Origin: Aquipseudomonas alcaligenes MRY13-0052 | GTDB taxonomy: Bacteria > Pseudomonadota > Gammaproteobacteria > Pseudomonadales > Pseudomonadaceae | NCBI GenBank assembly: GCA_000474255.1 | Contig: BATO01000039.1 | Span: forward strand, 1-53,047 | Direction: 5' to 3' | Length of the DNA stretch: 53,047 nucleotides | Shown here: in pieces, positions 41,621 to 50,700 of the stretch | Layout: the number at the start of each line of letters is the position of its first letter | Position numbering within the stretch: the first letter of the stretch is position 1 | Notes under the pieces: model-generated | Database searches by the model: none | Told to the model about the DNA's origin: nothing | Seen by the model: the letters and a program-made list of their open reading frames with translations, nothing else | Position numbers and translations under genes: made by a program

Positions 41621-42741
41621 CAGTGCTTGCGCAGGATCACGCTGCCGATGGAGTAGCCGGCGCCGAAGGAGCTGAGCACGCCCAGGGAACCGCTGGGCAG
41701 GTCGTCCTGGTACGTGTGGAAGGCGATCACCGAACCGGCGGAGCTGGTGTTGGCGTAGGTGTCGAGGATCACCGGCGCCTCTTCGGCCTCGGCGTCACGG
41801 CCCAGCAGCTTGCGGGCGATCAGCAGGTTCATGTTGAGGTTGGCCTGGTGCAGCCAGAAGCGCTTCACGTCGGCGACGTCCAGCTCGTTCTCCTGCAGGT
41901 GCGCGGCGATCAGCTCGGCGACCATCGGGCAGACGTCGCGGAACACCTTGCGGCCTTCCTGCACGAACAGCTTGTCGCGGGCGCCGATGCCCTCTTCCGC
42001 CGCGCGGTTGAGGAAGCCGAAGTTGTTGCGGATGTTGTTGGAGAACTGGGTCAGCAGCTTGGTGCCGACGATGTCGAACTGGTACTTCGAGGTGGCCTGG
42101 TCGGCACGCTCGATGATCACCGCGGTGGCCGCGTCGCCGAAGATGAAGTGGCTGTCGCGGTCACGGAAATTCAAATGGCCGGTGCAGATTTCCGGGTTGA
42201 CCATGAGGATGGCGCGGGCCTGGCCGGTCTGCACGGCGGTGGTCGCCGCCTGGATGCCGAAGGTGGCCGAGGAGCAGGCGACGTTCATGTCGTAGCCGAA
42301 GCCCTGGATGCCCAGTGCGGCCTGGACTTCGATGGCCACGGCCGGGTACGCGCGTTGCAGGTTGGAGCAGGCGACGATCACGCCATCGATGTCGGCGGCG
42401 GTGCGGCCGGCGCGTTCCAGGGCCTGCTTGGCGGCACCAACGGCCATTTCGCAGAGCACGCCCCATTCTTCGTTGGAGCGCTCGGGAAGGCGCGGAACCA
42501 TGCGCTGCGGGTCGAGGATGCCGTCCTTGTCCATCACGAAGCGGCTCTTGATCCCCGACGCCTTCTCGATGAAGGCAACGCTGGATTCGCTCAGCGCCTC
42601 GACTTCGCCACGCTCGATGGCAGCGGCGTTCTCGGCGTTGAACGCCTGGACGTAGGCGTTGAACGAGGCCACCAGTTCTTCGTTGGAGATGCTCTGGGAC
42701 GGGGTGTAAAGGCCGGTGCCACTGATCACGACTTTGTGCAC
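41620..42741 (-). CDS. Beta-ketoacyl-ACP synthase III (octanoyl-CoA type)
   Basis: The product is 373 aa, longer than FabH of E. coli (317) owing to an N-terminal insert (about residues 20-60). Catalytic triad: Cys156 in [10 protein letters not shown], His in [11 protein letters not shown] and Asn in [11 protein letters not shown]. It joins an acyl-CoA with malonyl-ACP. The P. aeruginosa relative (PA3286) uses octanoyl-CoA from beta-oxidation; I infer the same for this one from the gene order. AGAGG lies 7-9 nt before GTG 42741, preferred to an upstream start. Confidence 0.92.
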   Translation of the reverse strand: MHKVVISGTGLYTPSQSISNEELVASFNAYVQAFNAENAAAIERGEVEALSESSVAFIEKASGIKSRFVMDKDGILDPQRMVPRLPERSNEEWGVLCEMAVGAAKQALERAGRTAADIDGVIVACSNLQRAYPAVAIEVQAALGIQGFGYDMNVACSSATFGIQAATTAVQTGQARAILMVNPEICTGHLNFRDRDSHFIFGDAATAVIIERADQATSKYQFDIVGTKLLTQFSNNIRNNFGFLNRAAEEGIGARDKLFVQEGRKVFRDVCPMVAELIAAHLQENELDVADVKRFWLHQANLNMNLLIARKLLGRDAEAEEAPVILDTYANTSSAGSVIAFHTYQDDLPSGSLGVLSSFGAGYSIGSVILRKH

Positions 42742-43257
42742 GGTCGATCCTCTCGTTACTGGGCTGTGAGCAGGCACAGCCGGTTGGGCAGTTGGGCGCT
42801 GGGCGAAGGCTCGACCAGCATTGGAAAAAGGCTCACCCCGCCTGGCGGGATGGAACAGCGAATCCTTGTTGTAGCGGGCACGCCGGAGGCTTCACGGCGA
42901 CGGGGCACTGGGGCCCGCTCGCGGGTCGCCGAAGGATAGCAACGGCCTCTCACGCAAGCCGCGAATTCTGCCACAGAGCGGGTCTTTCCGGGGCATCGGC
43001 GCCGCTGCGTCAGACCATCGGCCGGCGCATGGAGCGAGTTGGGAAAAGCCCGCTGAAGGTGGCGAAAACGCCTCGATATGTAGGATTAAGCCTACAAACG
43101 AGTCCTTCAATGTTGTTATAGATGCTCGGCGCCGCAGCCAGGACACAGGCGGACGACCGGGAAAATCGGCTTATGTGCGGCTAAAAAGGCCGAATCATCG
43201 GCTGATAACGCGCAAATGACCGGTTTCGAGGCCGGTCGTCGCGGCACACCCCGGACT
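42742..43257. other. Intergenic region, no convincing gene
   Basis: 516 bp between KAS III and the HIT gene, both on the minus strand. Features: small hairpin TGTAGG ATTAAG CCTACA (43079-43096) and GACCGG / CCGGTC around 43219-43238, which may form the HIT 3' end. An open frame on the minus strand ending in a C-P-G-C-G-A-E-H-L motif (43116 end) overlaps the HIT 3' end and lacks a start and ribosome site. The promoter of the KAS III operon must lie here. Confidence 0.5.
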
Positions 43258-43689
43258 TCAGAGGCGCTTGAGCAAGCGCGCCTGCAGCGCTTCCAGCTCG
43301 GCCGGATCGGCCTTCTTGCTGGCATGGATGCCCAGGGACTCGCCCTCGAAACGGGGAACGATGTGCATGTGGATATGGAACACCGTCTGCCCCGCCGGGG
43401 CGCCGTTGAACTGCGCCACCTGCACGCCGGCCGGCTCCAGCTCCTCCACCAGCACCCGGGCCAGGCGCTGCACCACGGCCATGACCTTGGCCAGGGCGTC
43501 GCCGTCGATATCGAGGATATTGCGCGCCGCCGAACGCTTGGGGATCACCAGGGTGTGGCCGTAGGACTGCGGAAAGATATCGAGGAAGGCGAGCACGTCG
43601 TCGTCTTCATAGAGCCTGTAGCAAGGGGCCTCGCCACGAATGATCTGGGCGAAGACGTTCTGCGGATCGTAGGTGCCGTGAAGGCTCAT
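43258..43689 (-). CDS. HIT-family nucleotide hydrolase
   Basis: The product is 143 aa. The histidine triad is HIHMHIV (about 104-110); DDDVLAFLDIFPQSYGHTLV and IPKRSAARNILD are the usual N-terminal motifs. HIT proteins of the HinT/Fhit type act on nucleotide phosphoramidates or dinucleotides. The start at 43689 follows GGAGCGCCACG. It stands alone. Confidence 0.93.
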   Translation of the reverse strand: MSLHGTYDPQNVFAQIIRGEAPCYRLYEDDDVLAFLDIFPQSYGHTLVIPKRSAARNILDIDGDALAKVMAVVQRLARVLVEELEPAGVQVAQFNGAPAGQTVFHIHMHIVPRFEGESLGIHASKKADPAELEALQARLLKRL

Positions 43690-43833
43690 CGTGGCGCTCC
43701 ATTTGCCGTTTGCTGACCGCGCACCTTAACGCCCGGCGCCGCCGGGTTGAACCCCCGCTGCACGTTTCCGGTTTTCAAACCGGCCACGACGCTTCACCCT
43801 TGTGCCCTCGACCACCCCCGCAAGGAACGCAGC

Positions 43834-44634
43834 ATGACCCGCCAGAAGCCCGCACTGGACATCCTCGAACACAACAGCGCCGCCTGGGACCGCCAGGCCC
43901 GGCAGCACTGCGAATGGTCGAGCCCCGTGGACACCGCCACCATCGCCGCCGCCCGCGCGGGCGACTGGCAGGTGCGCCTGACCCCCGGCCCGCTACCCGC
44001 CGGCTGGCTCCCCGAGGTGCGCGGGCTGCGCATCCTCTGCCTGGCGTCGGGCGGTGGCCAGCAGGCCCCGGTGCTGGCCGCCGCCGGTGCCGAGGTGCTG
44101 GTGCTGGACGCCTCCGCCGAGCAGCTCGCCCGCGACCGCGAGGTGGCCGAGCGCGACGGCCTGCAGCTGGAGACCTTGCAGGGCGACATGCGCGACCTCT
44201 CGGCCCTGGCCGACGCGCGCTTCGACTGCGTGTTCCACCCCATCTCCAACCTCTACGTGCCGGATATCCGCCCGGTCTGGCGCGAGTGCTTCCGTGTGCT
44301 GCGCCCCGGTGGCCGGTTGCTGTCGAGCTTCTACAACCCGGTGGTGTTCGTCGCCGACCGTGACCCGCGCCATGCCGAACAGGGCCTGATCAAGCCGCGC
44401 TTCACCCTGCCCTACTCCGACCTCGACGACCTGAGCCCGGAGGAACTGGCGGCCAAGCGCGAACGCGGCGAAGCACTGGTGTTCGGCCACAGCCTGGCGG
44501 AGCAGATCGGCGGCCAGCTGGAAGCCGGCTTCGTGCTGCGCGGCTTCCACGAAGACGCCCAGCCCAACCCGCGTTTCGTGATCGATAGATACCTGCCGAC
44601 CTTTCTCGCCACCTGGGCAGAGAAGCTCGGTTAG
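43834..44634 (+). CDS. Class I SAM-dependent methyltransferase
   Basis: The product is 266 aa. Motif I is GLRILCLASGGGQQAPVLAA, with the acidic motif II VLVLDASAEQLARDR, then GDMRDLSAL, and motif post-I/III around FHPISNLYVPDI and LRPGGRLLSSFYNP. It starts MTRQKPALDILEHNSAAWDR, with AAGGAACGCAGC before ATG 43834. The substrate is unknown. A family B repeat remnant follows 46 bp past the stop. Confidence 0.92.
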   Translation: MTRQKPALDILEHNSAAWDRQARQHCEWSSPVDTATIAAARAGDWQVRLTPGPLPAGWLPEVRGLRILCLASGGGQQAPVLAAAGAEVLVLDASAEQLARDREVAERDGLQLETLQGDMRDLSALADARFDCVFHPISNLYVPDIRPVWRECFRVLRPGGRLLSSFYNPVVFVADRDPRHAEQGLIKPRFTLPYSDLDDLSPEELAAKRERGEALVFGHSLAEQIGGQLEAGFVLRGFHEDAQPNPRFVIDRYLPTFLATWAEKLG

Positions 44635-44680
44635 GGAAGGCGCATCCGCTCCGACGCCCCACCTCCTCACCGTCGGGCCA

Positions 44681-44703
44681 CACTGCGCTCGGCGCCAACC
44701 TAC
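44681..44703 (-). repeat. Dispersed repeat, family B partial copy
   Basis: On the minus strand: GTAGGTTGGCGCCGAGCGCA then GTG. It ends 1 bp from the higA stop codon. Confidence 0.75.
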
Positions 44704-44704
44704 A

Positions 44705-45004
44705 TCAGGCGACTCTGGGCGTGATGCCGGCCTCGATCTCCGCACCGTGGTCCAGCTCGGCCACACGCAGATCGAAGGCAGCCTGCAGGTTGAGCCACGA
44801 CTGCGCCTCGCCACCGAAATAGCGAGCCAAGCGCAATGCGGTGTCAGCGGAAACGGCGCGGCGCTCCTTGACGATCTCGTGCAGGCGAGTGGCCGGAACG
44901 CGCAAGGCATTGGCCAGCGCGTTGACGCTCATACCCAGCGGCTCGAGGAATTCCTCGCGGAGGATTTCACCGGGGTGGATGGGACGCATGCCGTTCTTGG
45001 CCAT
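44705..45004 (-). CDS. higA: HigA-type antitoxin
   Basis: The product is 99 aa. HTH of the XRE/HigA type: MRPIHPGEILREEFLEPLGM, NALANALRVPATRLHEIVKE, ADTALRLARYFGGEAQSWLN. It binds the HigB toxin and represses the operon. It starts 9 bp after the higB stop, in the usual toxin-first order of hig loci. A family B repeat starts right after its stop. Confidence 0.95.
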   Translation of the reverse strand: MAKNGMRPIHPGEILREEFLEPLGMSVNALANALRVPATRLHEIVKERRAVSADTALRLARYFGGEAQSWLNLQAAFDLRVAELDHGAEIEAGITPRVA

Positions 45005-45013
45005 TTCAGAACC

Positions 45014-45292
45014 TCAGTGGTAATCGACTATCTCGACGTCATGGCAATGACCCTGCTCGAAGCGGAAGCACAGCCGCCACTGGTCGTTGATGCGGATGCT
45101 GTACTGCCCGGCACGCCCGCCCCTCAGGGCCTCCAGGCGGTTTCCCGGCGGCGAGCGCAGGAACTCAATGGACAGCGCTGATTCAAGCATCTGCAACTTG
45201 CGCTCGGCCTGCTGGCGGATCGCCGCAAAGCGTGGCGGGCAGTAGCCTTGGTAGAGCAGATGCGTGTGCTTGCATGCGAAGGACTTGATCAT
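45014..45292 (-). CDS. higB: HigB-type ribosome-dependent mRNA endonuclease toxin
   Basis: The product is 92 aa, RelE/HigB fold: MIKSFACKHTHLLYQGYCPP, RQQAERKLQMLESALSIEFL, PPGNRLEALRGGRAGQYSIR, INDQWRLCFRF and a C-terminal DVEIVDYH. The last His, with the Arg and Lys residues, is typical of the catalytic set. The frame is open farther upstream (to 45382), but the operator sits there. ATG 45292 fits the usual start. Confidence 0.94.
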   Translation of the reverse strand: MIKSFACKHTHLLYQGYCPPRFAAIRQQAERKLQMLESALSIEFLRSPPGNRLEALRGGRAGQYSIRINDQWRLCFRFEQGHCHDVEIVDYH

Positions 45293-45303
45293 GCCGACCA
45301 AAA

Positions 45304-45322
45304 TATTACGCGACGCGTAATA
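45304..45322. promoter_or_regulatory. Probable HigA operator
   Basis: TATTACGCG A CGCGTAATA: a perfect 9-bp inverted repeat around one base, 11 bp upstream of the higB start. The sequence around it is the only AT-rich part of the region. HigA-type antitoxins bind such palindromes to repress their operon. Binding is inferred. Confidence 0.7.
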
Positions 45323-45403
45323 CGCAAGACGGAATAGTCTTCGATCTCTACGAGAAAGGGAAGCACTGCATGTCGGCAGCAACTCGGCAGGGCATGGCTC
45401 ACT

Positions 45404-45487
45404 GTAGGTTGGGTAGAGGAACGAAACCCAACATCGCGATGCCCGGCTCCGCTGCGTTGGGCCTCGCTGCGCTCGGCGCCAACCTAC
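45404..45487 (-). repeat. Composite palindromic element, family B full copy 2
   Basis: Left half GTAGGTTGGGTAGAGGAACG then AAACCCAAC (45404-45432); right half GTTGGGCCTCGCTGCGCTCG then GCGCCAACCTAC (45456-45487). The outer 9 bp are perfect inverted repeats (GTAGGTTGG / CCAACCTAC). It matches 39002-39085 in reverse. Confidence 0.8.
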
Positions 45488-45510
45488 GGGCCGTGCATCG
45501 TCGTCGCATC

Positions 45511-45537
45511 GATCGCGGATGAATCCGCTCCCACAGG
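45511..45537 (+). repeat. REP-like repeat, family A copy 6
   Basis: GATCGCGGATGAATCCGCTC then CCACAGG, almost the same as 52-76. Confidence 0.8.
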
Positions 45538-45545
45538 AGCCGCCC

Positions 45546-45569
45546 CGTAGCCCGGGCTTCAGCCCGGGG
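45546..45569. repeat. Dispersed repeat, family D copy 1, overlapping the nadR end
   Basis: CGTAGCCCGGGCTTCAGCCC then GGGG. The palindrome CCCGGGCTTCAGCCCGGG has its TCA as the nadR stop codon (45559-45561, read TGA), so the last codons of nadR (D-A-S-P-G) lie in repeat sequence. Another copy lies at 52770-52793. Confidence 0.8.
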
Positions 45570-46599
45570 AGGCGTCGCGCAGATGGGCCAGCACCTGCTG
45601 CACCCGCGCGTCCAGCGGGCCGGTGAGCACCTGGTAGGGCCAGCCGCGGCGCTGCAGCTCGGCCTGGTACCAGGCCTGCTGCCGGCGGCGGAAGGTTTCG
45701 TCCTGGCGGGTGCCGTCCTGCACGAAGGGGAAGTCGTCGGCGCAGAGGAAGCTATGGGTGTAGGGGCGTTCGGCCAGGGTGGCGAGTTCGGCTTCGGCGC
45801 GGCCGAACATCGCGTGGCTGTAGAACAGGGTGGTCAGCGCCGAGGTGTCGCAGACCAGGTAGCGCGCGGCCTCAAACGCCGCCCGGTCTTCCCGCGCCGT
45901 CTGCGTACGGCCGATATGCAGCAGGTCGTCGTACTCCAGCGCGCCATCCTTCGCCACCCAGTGCTCGCGGCCGAATTCGGCCACGCAGGGGGCGTCGAGC
46001 GCTTCGGCCAGGGCGATGGCGAGGCTGCTCTTGCCGGTGGACTCACCGCCGAGGAAGACGATGCGCTCGACGAAGTCGGCGTGCACCTCGGGAGCGAGGA
46101 AGCCACGCAGCCCATGGGGATCGGCGCGCAACCGGGTGCCGGAGACGGGCACGGCAAGGCGTTGCTGGTCGACGCAGACGTGCCGCACCGGGTGGCCGAA
46201 GACGCCTGCCAGATGCTCGGCAAAGCCGTCGCCGTAGCTTTCGCTGGTGAACACCGCATCCACCGTGGTGCCGAACACCGCCTGGCAGAACTCGGCGACG
46301 AACTGGCGCGGCTCGAACTCGGGGGCGTCGTTGTGGGGCAGGTCGGGCAGGCTCTTGCCCTGCTCGCGCCAGGCCTGGATGCGTGCCGGGGTGACGACTT
46401 CCGCCTGCACCCCGGGAAAGCGCAGGCGCAACCAGCGCTCGCGGCGCTCGGCATCACAGCCCGGCAGCTCCGGTAGGGACCAGCACAGCAGCAGCAAGCG
46501 CTGGCATTGCCCCAGGGCGGTGCGGATCACCTGCTCGTGGCCCAGGTGCAGCGGTGAGAACTTGCCCGCCACCAGGCCAGTGCGGAAGGTCGCGCTCAC
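45559..46599 (-). CDS. nadR: NadR-like bifunctional NMN adenylyltransferase / ribosylnicotinamide kinase
   Basis: The product is 346 aa. Adenylyltransferase domain (about 5-165): GKFSPLHLGHEQVI, with H-x-G-H at 18-21, and VPVSGTRLR (about 151-159). Kinase domain (about 178-340): P loop GGESTGKSSLAIAL (184 onward), the acidic EFGREHW, and DTSALTTLFYS. It turns nicotinamide riboside into NMN and then NAD. The HTH repressor domain of enteric NadR is missing. GTG 46599 begins 1 bp after the pnuC stop; AGGAG is about 11 nt upstream. It forms an operon with pnuC. The C-terminus ends inside a repeat. Confidence 0.93.
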   Translation of the reverse strand: MSATFRTGLVAGKFSPLHLGHEQVIRTALGQCQRLLLLCWSLPELPGCDAERRERWLRLRFPGVQAEVVTPARIQAWREQGKSLPDLPHNDAPEFEPRQFVAEFCQAVFGTTVDAVFTSESYGDGFAEHLAGVFGHPVRHVCVDQQRLAVPVSGTRLRADPHGLRGFLAPEVHADFVERIVFLGGESTGKSSLAIALAEALDAPCVAEFGREHWVAKDGALEYDDLLHIGRTQTAREDRAAFEAARYLVCDTSALTTLFYSHAMFGRAEAELATLAERPYTHSFLCADDFPFVQDGTRQDETFRRRQQAWYQAELQRRGWPYQVLTGPLDARVQQVLAHLRDASPG

Positions 46600-46600
46600 C

Positions 46601-47191
46601 TCAGGCGGGCTCCTGCCCGGCCAGGGGCGTGGCGGCCTCGCGCAACTCACAGCGCCAGCAGTACAGGCCGTACCAGGCGTTGCACCAGAACAGGGTGTAG
46701 AGCCCGGCGGTCAGGTACAGCTCGCGGGAAGCGTAGAGCGGCACCGCCAGGGTGTTCACCAGCAGCCAGGCGTACCAGTTCTCCAGGCGCCGACGCATCA
46801 GCAGCAGCTGCGCCAGCACGCTGAAGGTCAGCACCAGGGAGTCCACCAGCGGTGCGTAGGCGTCGGTGAAGTGGTGCAGCAGCGCCCCGTAGGCCAACGC
46901 CACCACCACCGCCAGGGCCGCCATCCACGCCAGCGTGCCTGGCGCGGTGCGGCTCACCGGCAGCTGGGTGCCGGCGTTGCCGTGCAGCCAGGCCCACCAG
47001 CCCATGGCGCTGGTGATGATGAAGAAGCCTTGCAGAGTGACGTCGGCATAGAGCTGCGCGCCAAAGAACAGCCAGCCGAACAGCAGGCAGCCGAGGATGC
47101 CGGTGGACCAGGTGTGCACGCTGTTGCGCGCGGCCAGCAGCACGGCGATCAGGTTGACCAGGTCGGCGACGAGTTCGAGGGTGGAGGGCAT
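46601..47191 (-). CDS. pnuC: PnuC nicotinamide riboside transporter
   Basis: The product is 196 aa with seven or so membrane helices: ELVADLVNLIAVLLAARNSV, TGILGCLLFGWLFFGAQLYA and others. Typical PnuC signatures are W-x-x-G near HTWSTGILG, WWAWLHG and NWYAWLLVNTLAVPLYASRE. It takes up nicotinamide riboside by facilitated diffusion driven by phosphorylation by NadR, encoded next in the operon. Start ATG 47191 has CAAGGACG upstream. Confidence 0.94.
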   Translation of the reverse strand: MPSTLELVADLVNLIAVLLAARNSVHTWSTGILGCLLFGWLFFGAQLYADVTLQGFFIITSAMGWWAWLHGNAGTQLPVSRTAPGTLAWMAALAVVVALAYGALLHHFTDAYAPLVDSLVLTFSVLAQLLLMRRRLENWYAWLLVNTLAVPLYASRELYLTAGLYTLFWCNAWYGLYCWRCELREAATPLAGQEPA

Positions 47192-47221
47192 GGGGGCGTC
47201 CTTGTCCGGTACTGCCTGGGC

Positions 47222-47758
47222 TCAGCCGAAGCGCTTGACCGCGTCCAGCCAGGCCGGGTCGAGGTGGGTCTGTTCGGTATCCAGCCCCTGGGCCGTCATC
47301 GCTTCGCGGTGCGCATCGATCTCGTGGACCATCTGGCTGAGGTCGGAGGTGTTGCCGTCCAGCTGGTGCATCTGGGTCACGCCCAGGTGGTAGAAGCGCA
47401 GCAGCTTCATCGCCGCCGGGTCGTTCACGGCGACCCCCGCCTTGACCCGGTGCATCAGGTTGGTGACGCGCATCAGGCTGCGCTTGAGCCGCCAGCCATA
47501 CACCGCCGGCGCCATGAAGGGGCGCGGCCACAGTTGCAGGCGCACCAGCGCCAGGGTGATCGCCACCCCGGCCAGCACACCGATCAGGTTCCAGCGGAAG
47601 TTATCGCCACCCGGCGTGCCGAACAGCTGCACGCTGAGGGTGGCCATGAGCATGGCCAGGGCGATGAACAGCACGGCGATGCCGATGGCGATGCGCCGGG
47701 TCTTCTCGCGGTATTGCTCGGGGTTCATGGGGCGGATGTCGAACAGCGCATCACTCAT
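47222..47758 (-). CDS. DUF3087 membrane protein
   Basis: The product is 178 aa. Two membrane helices (about 23-46 IAIGIAVLFIALAMLMATLS; 57-75 WNLIGVLAGVAITLALVRLQ) are followed by a cytoplasmic helical part with MRVTNLMHRVKAG, MKLLRFYHLGVTQMHQLDGN, typical of DUF3087. AGAGG lies 9 nt before ATG 47758, within the hrpA end. It lies between hrpA and pnuC, separated from hrpA by only 3 bp, so the two are probably cotranscribed. The function is unknown. Confidence 0.87.
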   Translation of the reverse strand: MSDALFDIRPMNPEQYREKTRRIAIGIAVLFIALAMLMATLSVQLFGTPGGDNFRWNLIGVLAGVAITLALVRLQLWPRPFMAPAVYGWRLKRSLMRVTNLMHRVKAGVAVNDPAAMKLLRFYHLGVTQMHQLDGNTSDLSQMVHEIDAHREAMTAQGLDTEQTHLDPAWLDAVKRFG

Positions 47759-47761
47759 CGA

Positions 47762-50700
47762 TCAAGCCTCTACCTGGGTCCACTGCTTATTCAGTCGTTT
47801 ATCGGAAACCGCCATCTTGGTGCCCAACTGCTGGGCGAAGAGGGACACGCGGTACTCCTCCAGCATCCAGCGGAAGGTTTGCAGCTCGGGGTCGCGCTTA
47901 CCCTCCTGGGCGTGCTTGGCCAGGCGTGCCTGGTACTGCTCCCAGTAGCCGGCCAGCTCGCCGGACCAGACGCGGTCGCGCTGCAGCTGGGCGCCGATCT
48001 TGTCGAAGCGCTGCTCGATGGCCTTGAGGTAGCGCGGCAGCTCCTTCAGCCATTCGCCCGGGGTTTCGCGGACGAAACCGGGGTACACCAGGTTGCCCAG
48101 CTGCGCCTTGATGTCGTTCAGCGCCACCGCCTGGGCCAGGTCGATGCGCCCCTTGAAGCGCTTCTGCAGGCCGTGCCACAGCTTGAGGATGTCCAGCACC
48201 AGGCGCGCCAGGCGCTCGGCATGTTCGGCCCAGGCGCCGCGCTTCTTCTCCGCCAGCGAGGCCAGTGCCGCGCCATCGCGGGGCAGGTTGGTTTCGCCTT
48301 CGAGGATGCAGCTGTCGAGGCTGGCCAGGAGGATGTCCTCCACCAGCGCATCGACCCGGCCCATATCGCGGTAAAGCAGGCCCAGCTCGGTGAGGCCCGG
48401 CAGCTTGCCACGGAGGAACTTGGCCGGCTCGGCCAGCTGTTGCAGGAGCAGACGCTGCAGGGCGCGGCGGTGCTGGTACTCGGCTTCGGCCTGGGTTGGG
48501 AAGCGGTGTTCCTTGACCACCCCGCCCTCCTCCACCAGCGCCGGGTAGACGGTCATGGAGAGCCCGGCGATCTTCTGCTGGGTCTTCTCGGCGACCTCGG
48601 CGAACACCTTGGCTTCCACCGCCTTCTGCGCCTTGTCGCCCTGAGGGATGGCCAGGGCGGCCTGGCTGGCTTCGGCGAAGCGCGCGGTCAGCTCGGCCAG
48701 GTCGCGGCCCTCGCCGAGGAACTTGCCCCGGGCGTCGACCACCTCGATGTTCATCTTCAGGTGCCCTTCCAGCAGCGCGGCGGCTTCAGTCCAGGCCTCC
48801 TCGGGCACCCGCGAGCCGGTCATGCGTTGCAGCTCGCGGCCCAGCGCTTCGGGCAGCGAACCCTCGGCGAAGACCAGCTTGGCCAGCGCAGCCTTGACGA
48901 AGTCCGGCACCGGCACGAAGTTCTTGCGGATGGCCTTGGGCAGGTTGCGCACCAGGGCCACGCACTTGGCTTCCAGCAACCCGGGCACCAGCCAGTCCAG
49001 GCGCTCGGCCTGGAGTTGTGGCAGCAGCGGCGCTGGCACCCGCAGGGTCACGCCGTCACGGGCATGGCCGGGCTCGAAGTGGTAGTCCAGGGACAGCTGC
49101 AGGTCGCCGATGCGCAGGGTGTCGGGATACTGCGCGGCGGTGACTTCGTTGGCCTCGCGGGCCAGCACGTCCTCCTCGCGCATGATCAGCAGCTCGGGGC
49201 TCTTCGCCCGCTCGCGCTCGTACCATTTCTCGAAGCTGGCGGTCTGGTAGATGTCCTCCGGCAGGCGCGCGGCGTAGTAGTCGAAGAGGGTTTCCTCGTC
49301 GGCCAGGATGTCGCGACGCCGGGCCTTGGCCTCCAGCTCGTCGAGGCGTTCCAGCAACTGGCGGTTGGCGGCCAGGCACTTGGCGCGGCTGTGGATTTCG
49401 CCACGCACCAGGCCCTCGCGGATGAACAGCTCGCGGGCCACCGGTGGGTCGATGGGCCCGTAATGCACCGGGCGCCGGCCGACCACGATCAGCCCGTAGA
49501 GGCTGACCTGCTCGTAGGCCACGACCTGGCCACGCTTCTTCTCCCAGTGCGGCTCCAGGTGGTTCTTCTTCACCAGGTGGCCGGCCAGGGGCTCCAGCCA
49601 GTCGGGGTCGATCTTGGCGACCATGCGCGCGAACAGCTTGGTGGTCTCCACCAGTTCGGCGGCCATGATCCATTGCGGCCGCTTCTTGGCGATCACGGTC
49701 GAGGGGTGGATCCAGAAACGCCGCTGGCGGGCGCCGAGGTAGTCGCCGTCCTCGCTCTTCTGGCCGATCTGGCTGAGCAGGCCGGAGAGCAGCGCCTTGT
49801 GCACGCGCGGGTAGTCCGCCGGCTCCTTGTTGAGGGTCAGCTTGAGCTCGCGGCAGATCAGCGTCAGCTGACGGTGGGCGTCACGCCACTCGCGCAGGCG
49901 CATGTAGTTGAGGAAGTTCTTGCGGCACCAGTTGCGCAGCGCGTTGGAGCCCAGCGCCTGGCGCTGTTCCTCGAAGCCGCGCCAGAGATTGACCAGCGCG
50001 GCGAAGTCGGAATCCACGTCCTTCCATTGCGCGTGGGCCTGGTCGGCGGCCTGCTGGCGCTCCATCGGCCGTTCGCGCGGGTCCTGCACCGAGAGCGCGC
50101 TGGTGATCAGCAGCACTTCGTCGAGGCTGCCCTGGTGGGCGCCTTCCAGCACCATGCGGCCCAGGCGCGGGTCCACCGGCAGGCGCGCCAGCTGGCGGCC
50201 CAGGGGCGTGAGCTGGCCCTCGCGGTTCACCGCCGAGAGTTCCTGCAGCAGGGTGAAGCCGTCGCTCACCGCCTTGCCATCCGGCGGCTCGATGAAGGGG
50301 AAGTCGCTGATTTCGCCAAGGCGCAGGTGGAGCATCTGCAGGATCACCGCCGCCAGGTTGGTACGCAGGATCTCCGGGTCGGTGAACTCAGGGCGGCCGA
50401 GGAAATCCTCCTCGCTGTAGAGGCGCACGCAGATGCCCGGCTCGACACGGCCGCAACGGCCCTTGCGCTGGTTGGCGCTGGCCTGGGACACGGCCTCGAT
50501 GGGCAGGCGCTGCACCTTGGCGCGGTAGCTGTAGCGGCTGATGCGCGCGGTGCCGCTGTCGATCACGTAGCGGATACCGGGCACCGTCAGCGAGGTTTCG
50601 GCAACGTTGGTGGCGAGCACGATCTTGCGGCCGGCCATGGGCGCGAAGATCTTCTGCTGCTCGGCCGGGGTCAGGCGCGCATAGAGCGGCAGCACCTCGG

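Noticed and set aside
43116-43325. Minus-strand frame ending in C-P-G-C-G-A-E-H-L, like a zinc ribbon.
   Set aside because: It overlaps the HIT gene end, lacks a start with a ribosome site, and the rest of the frame has no pattern.
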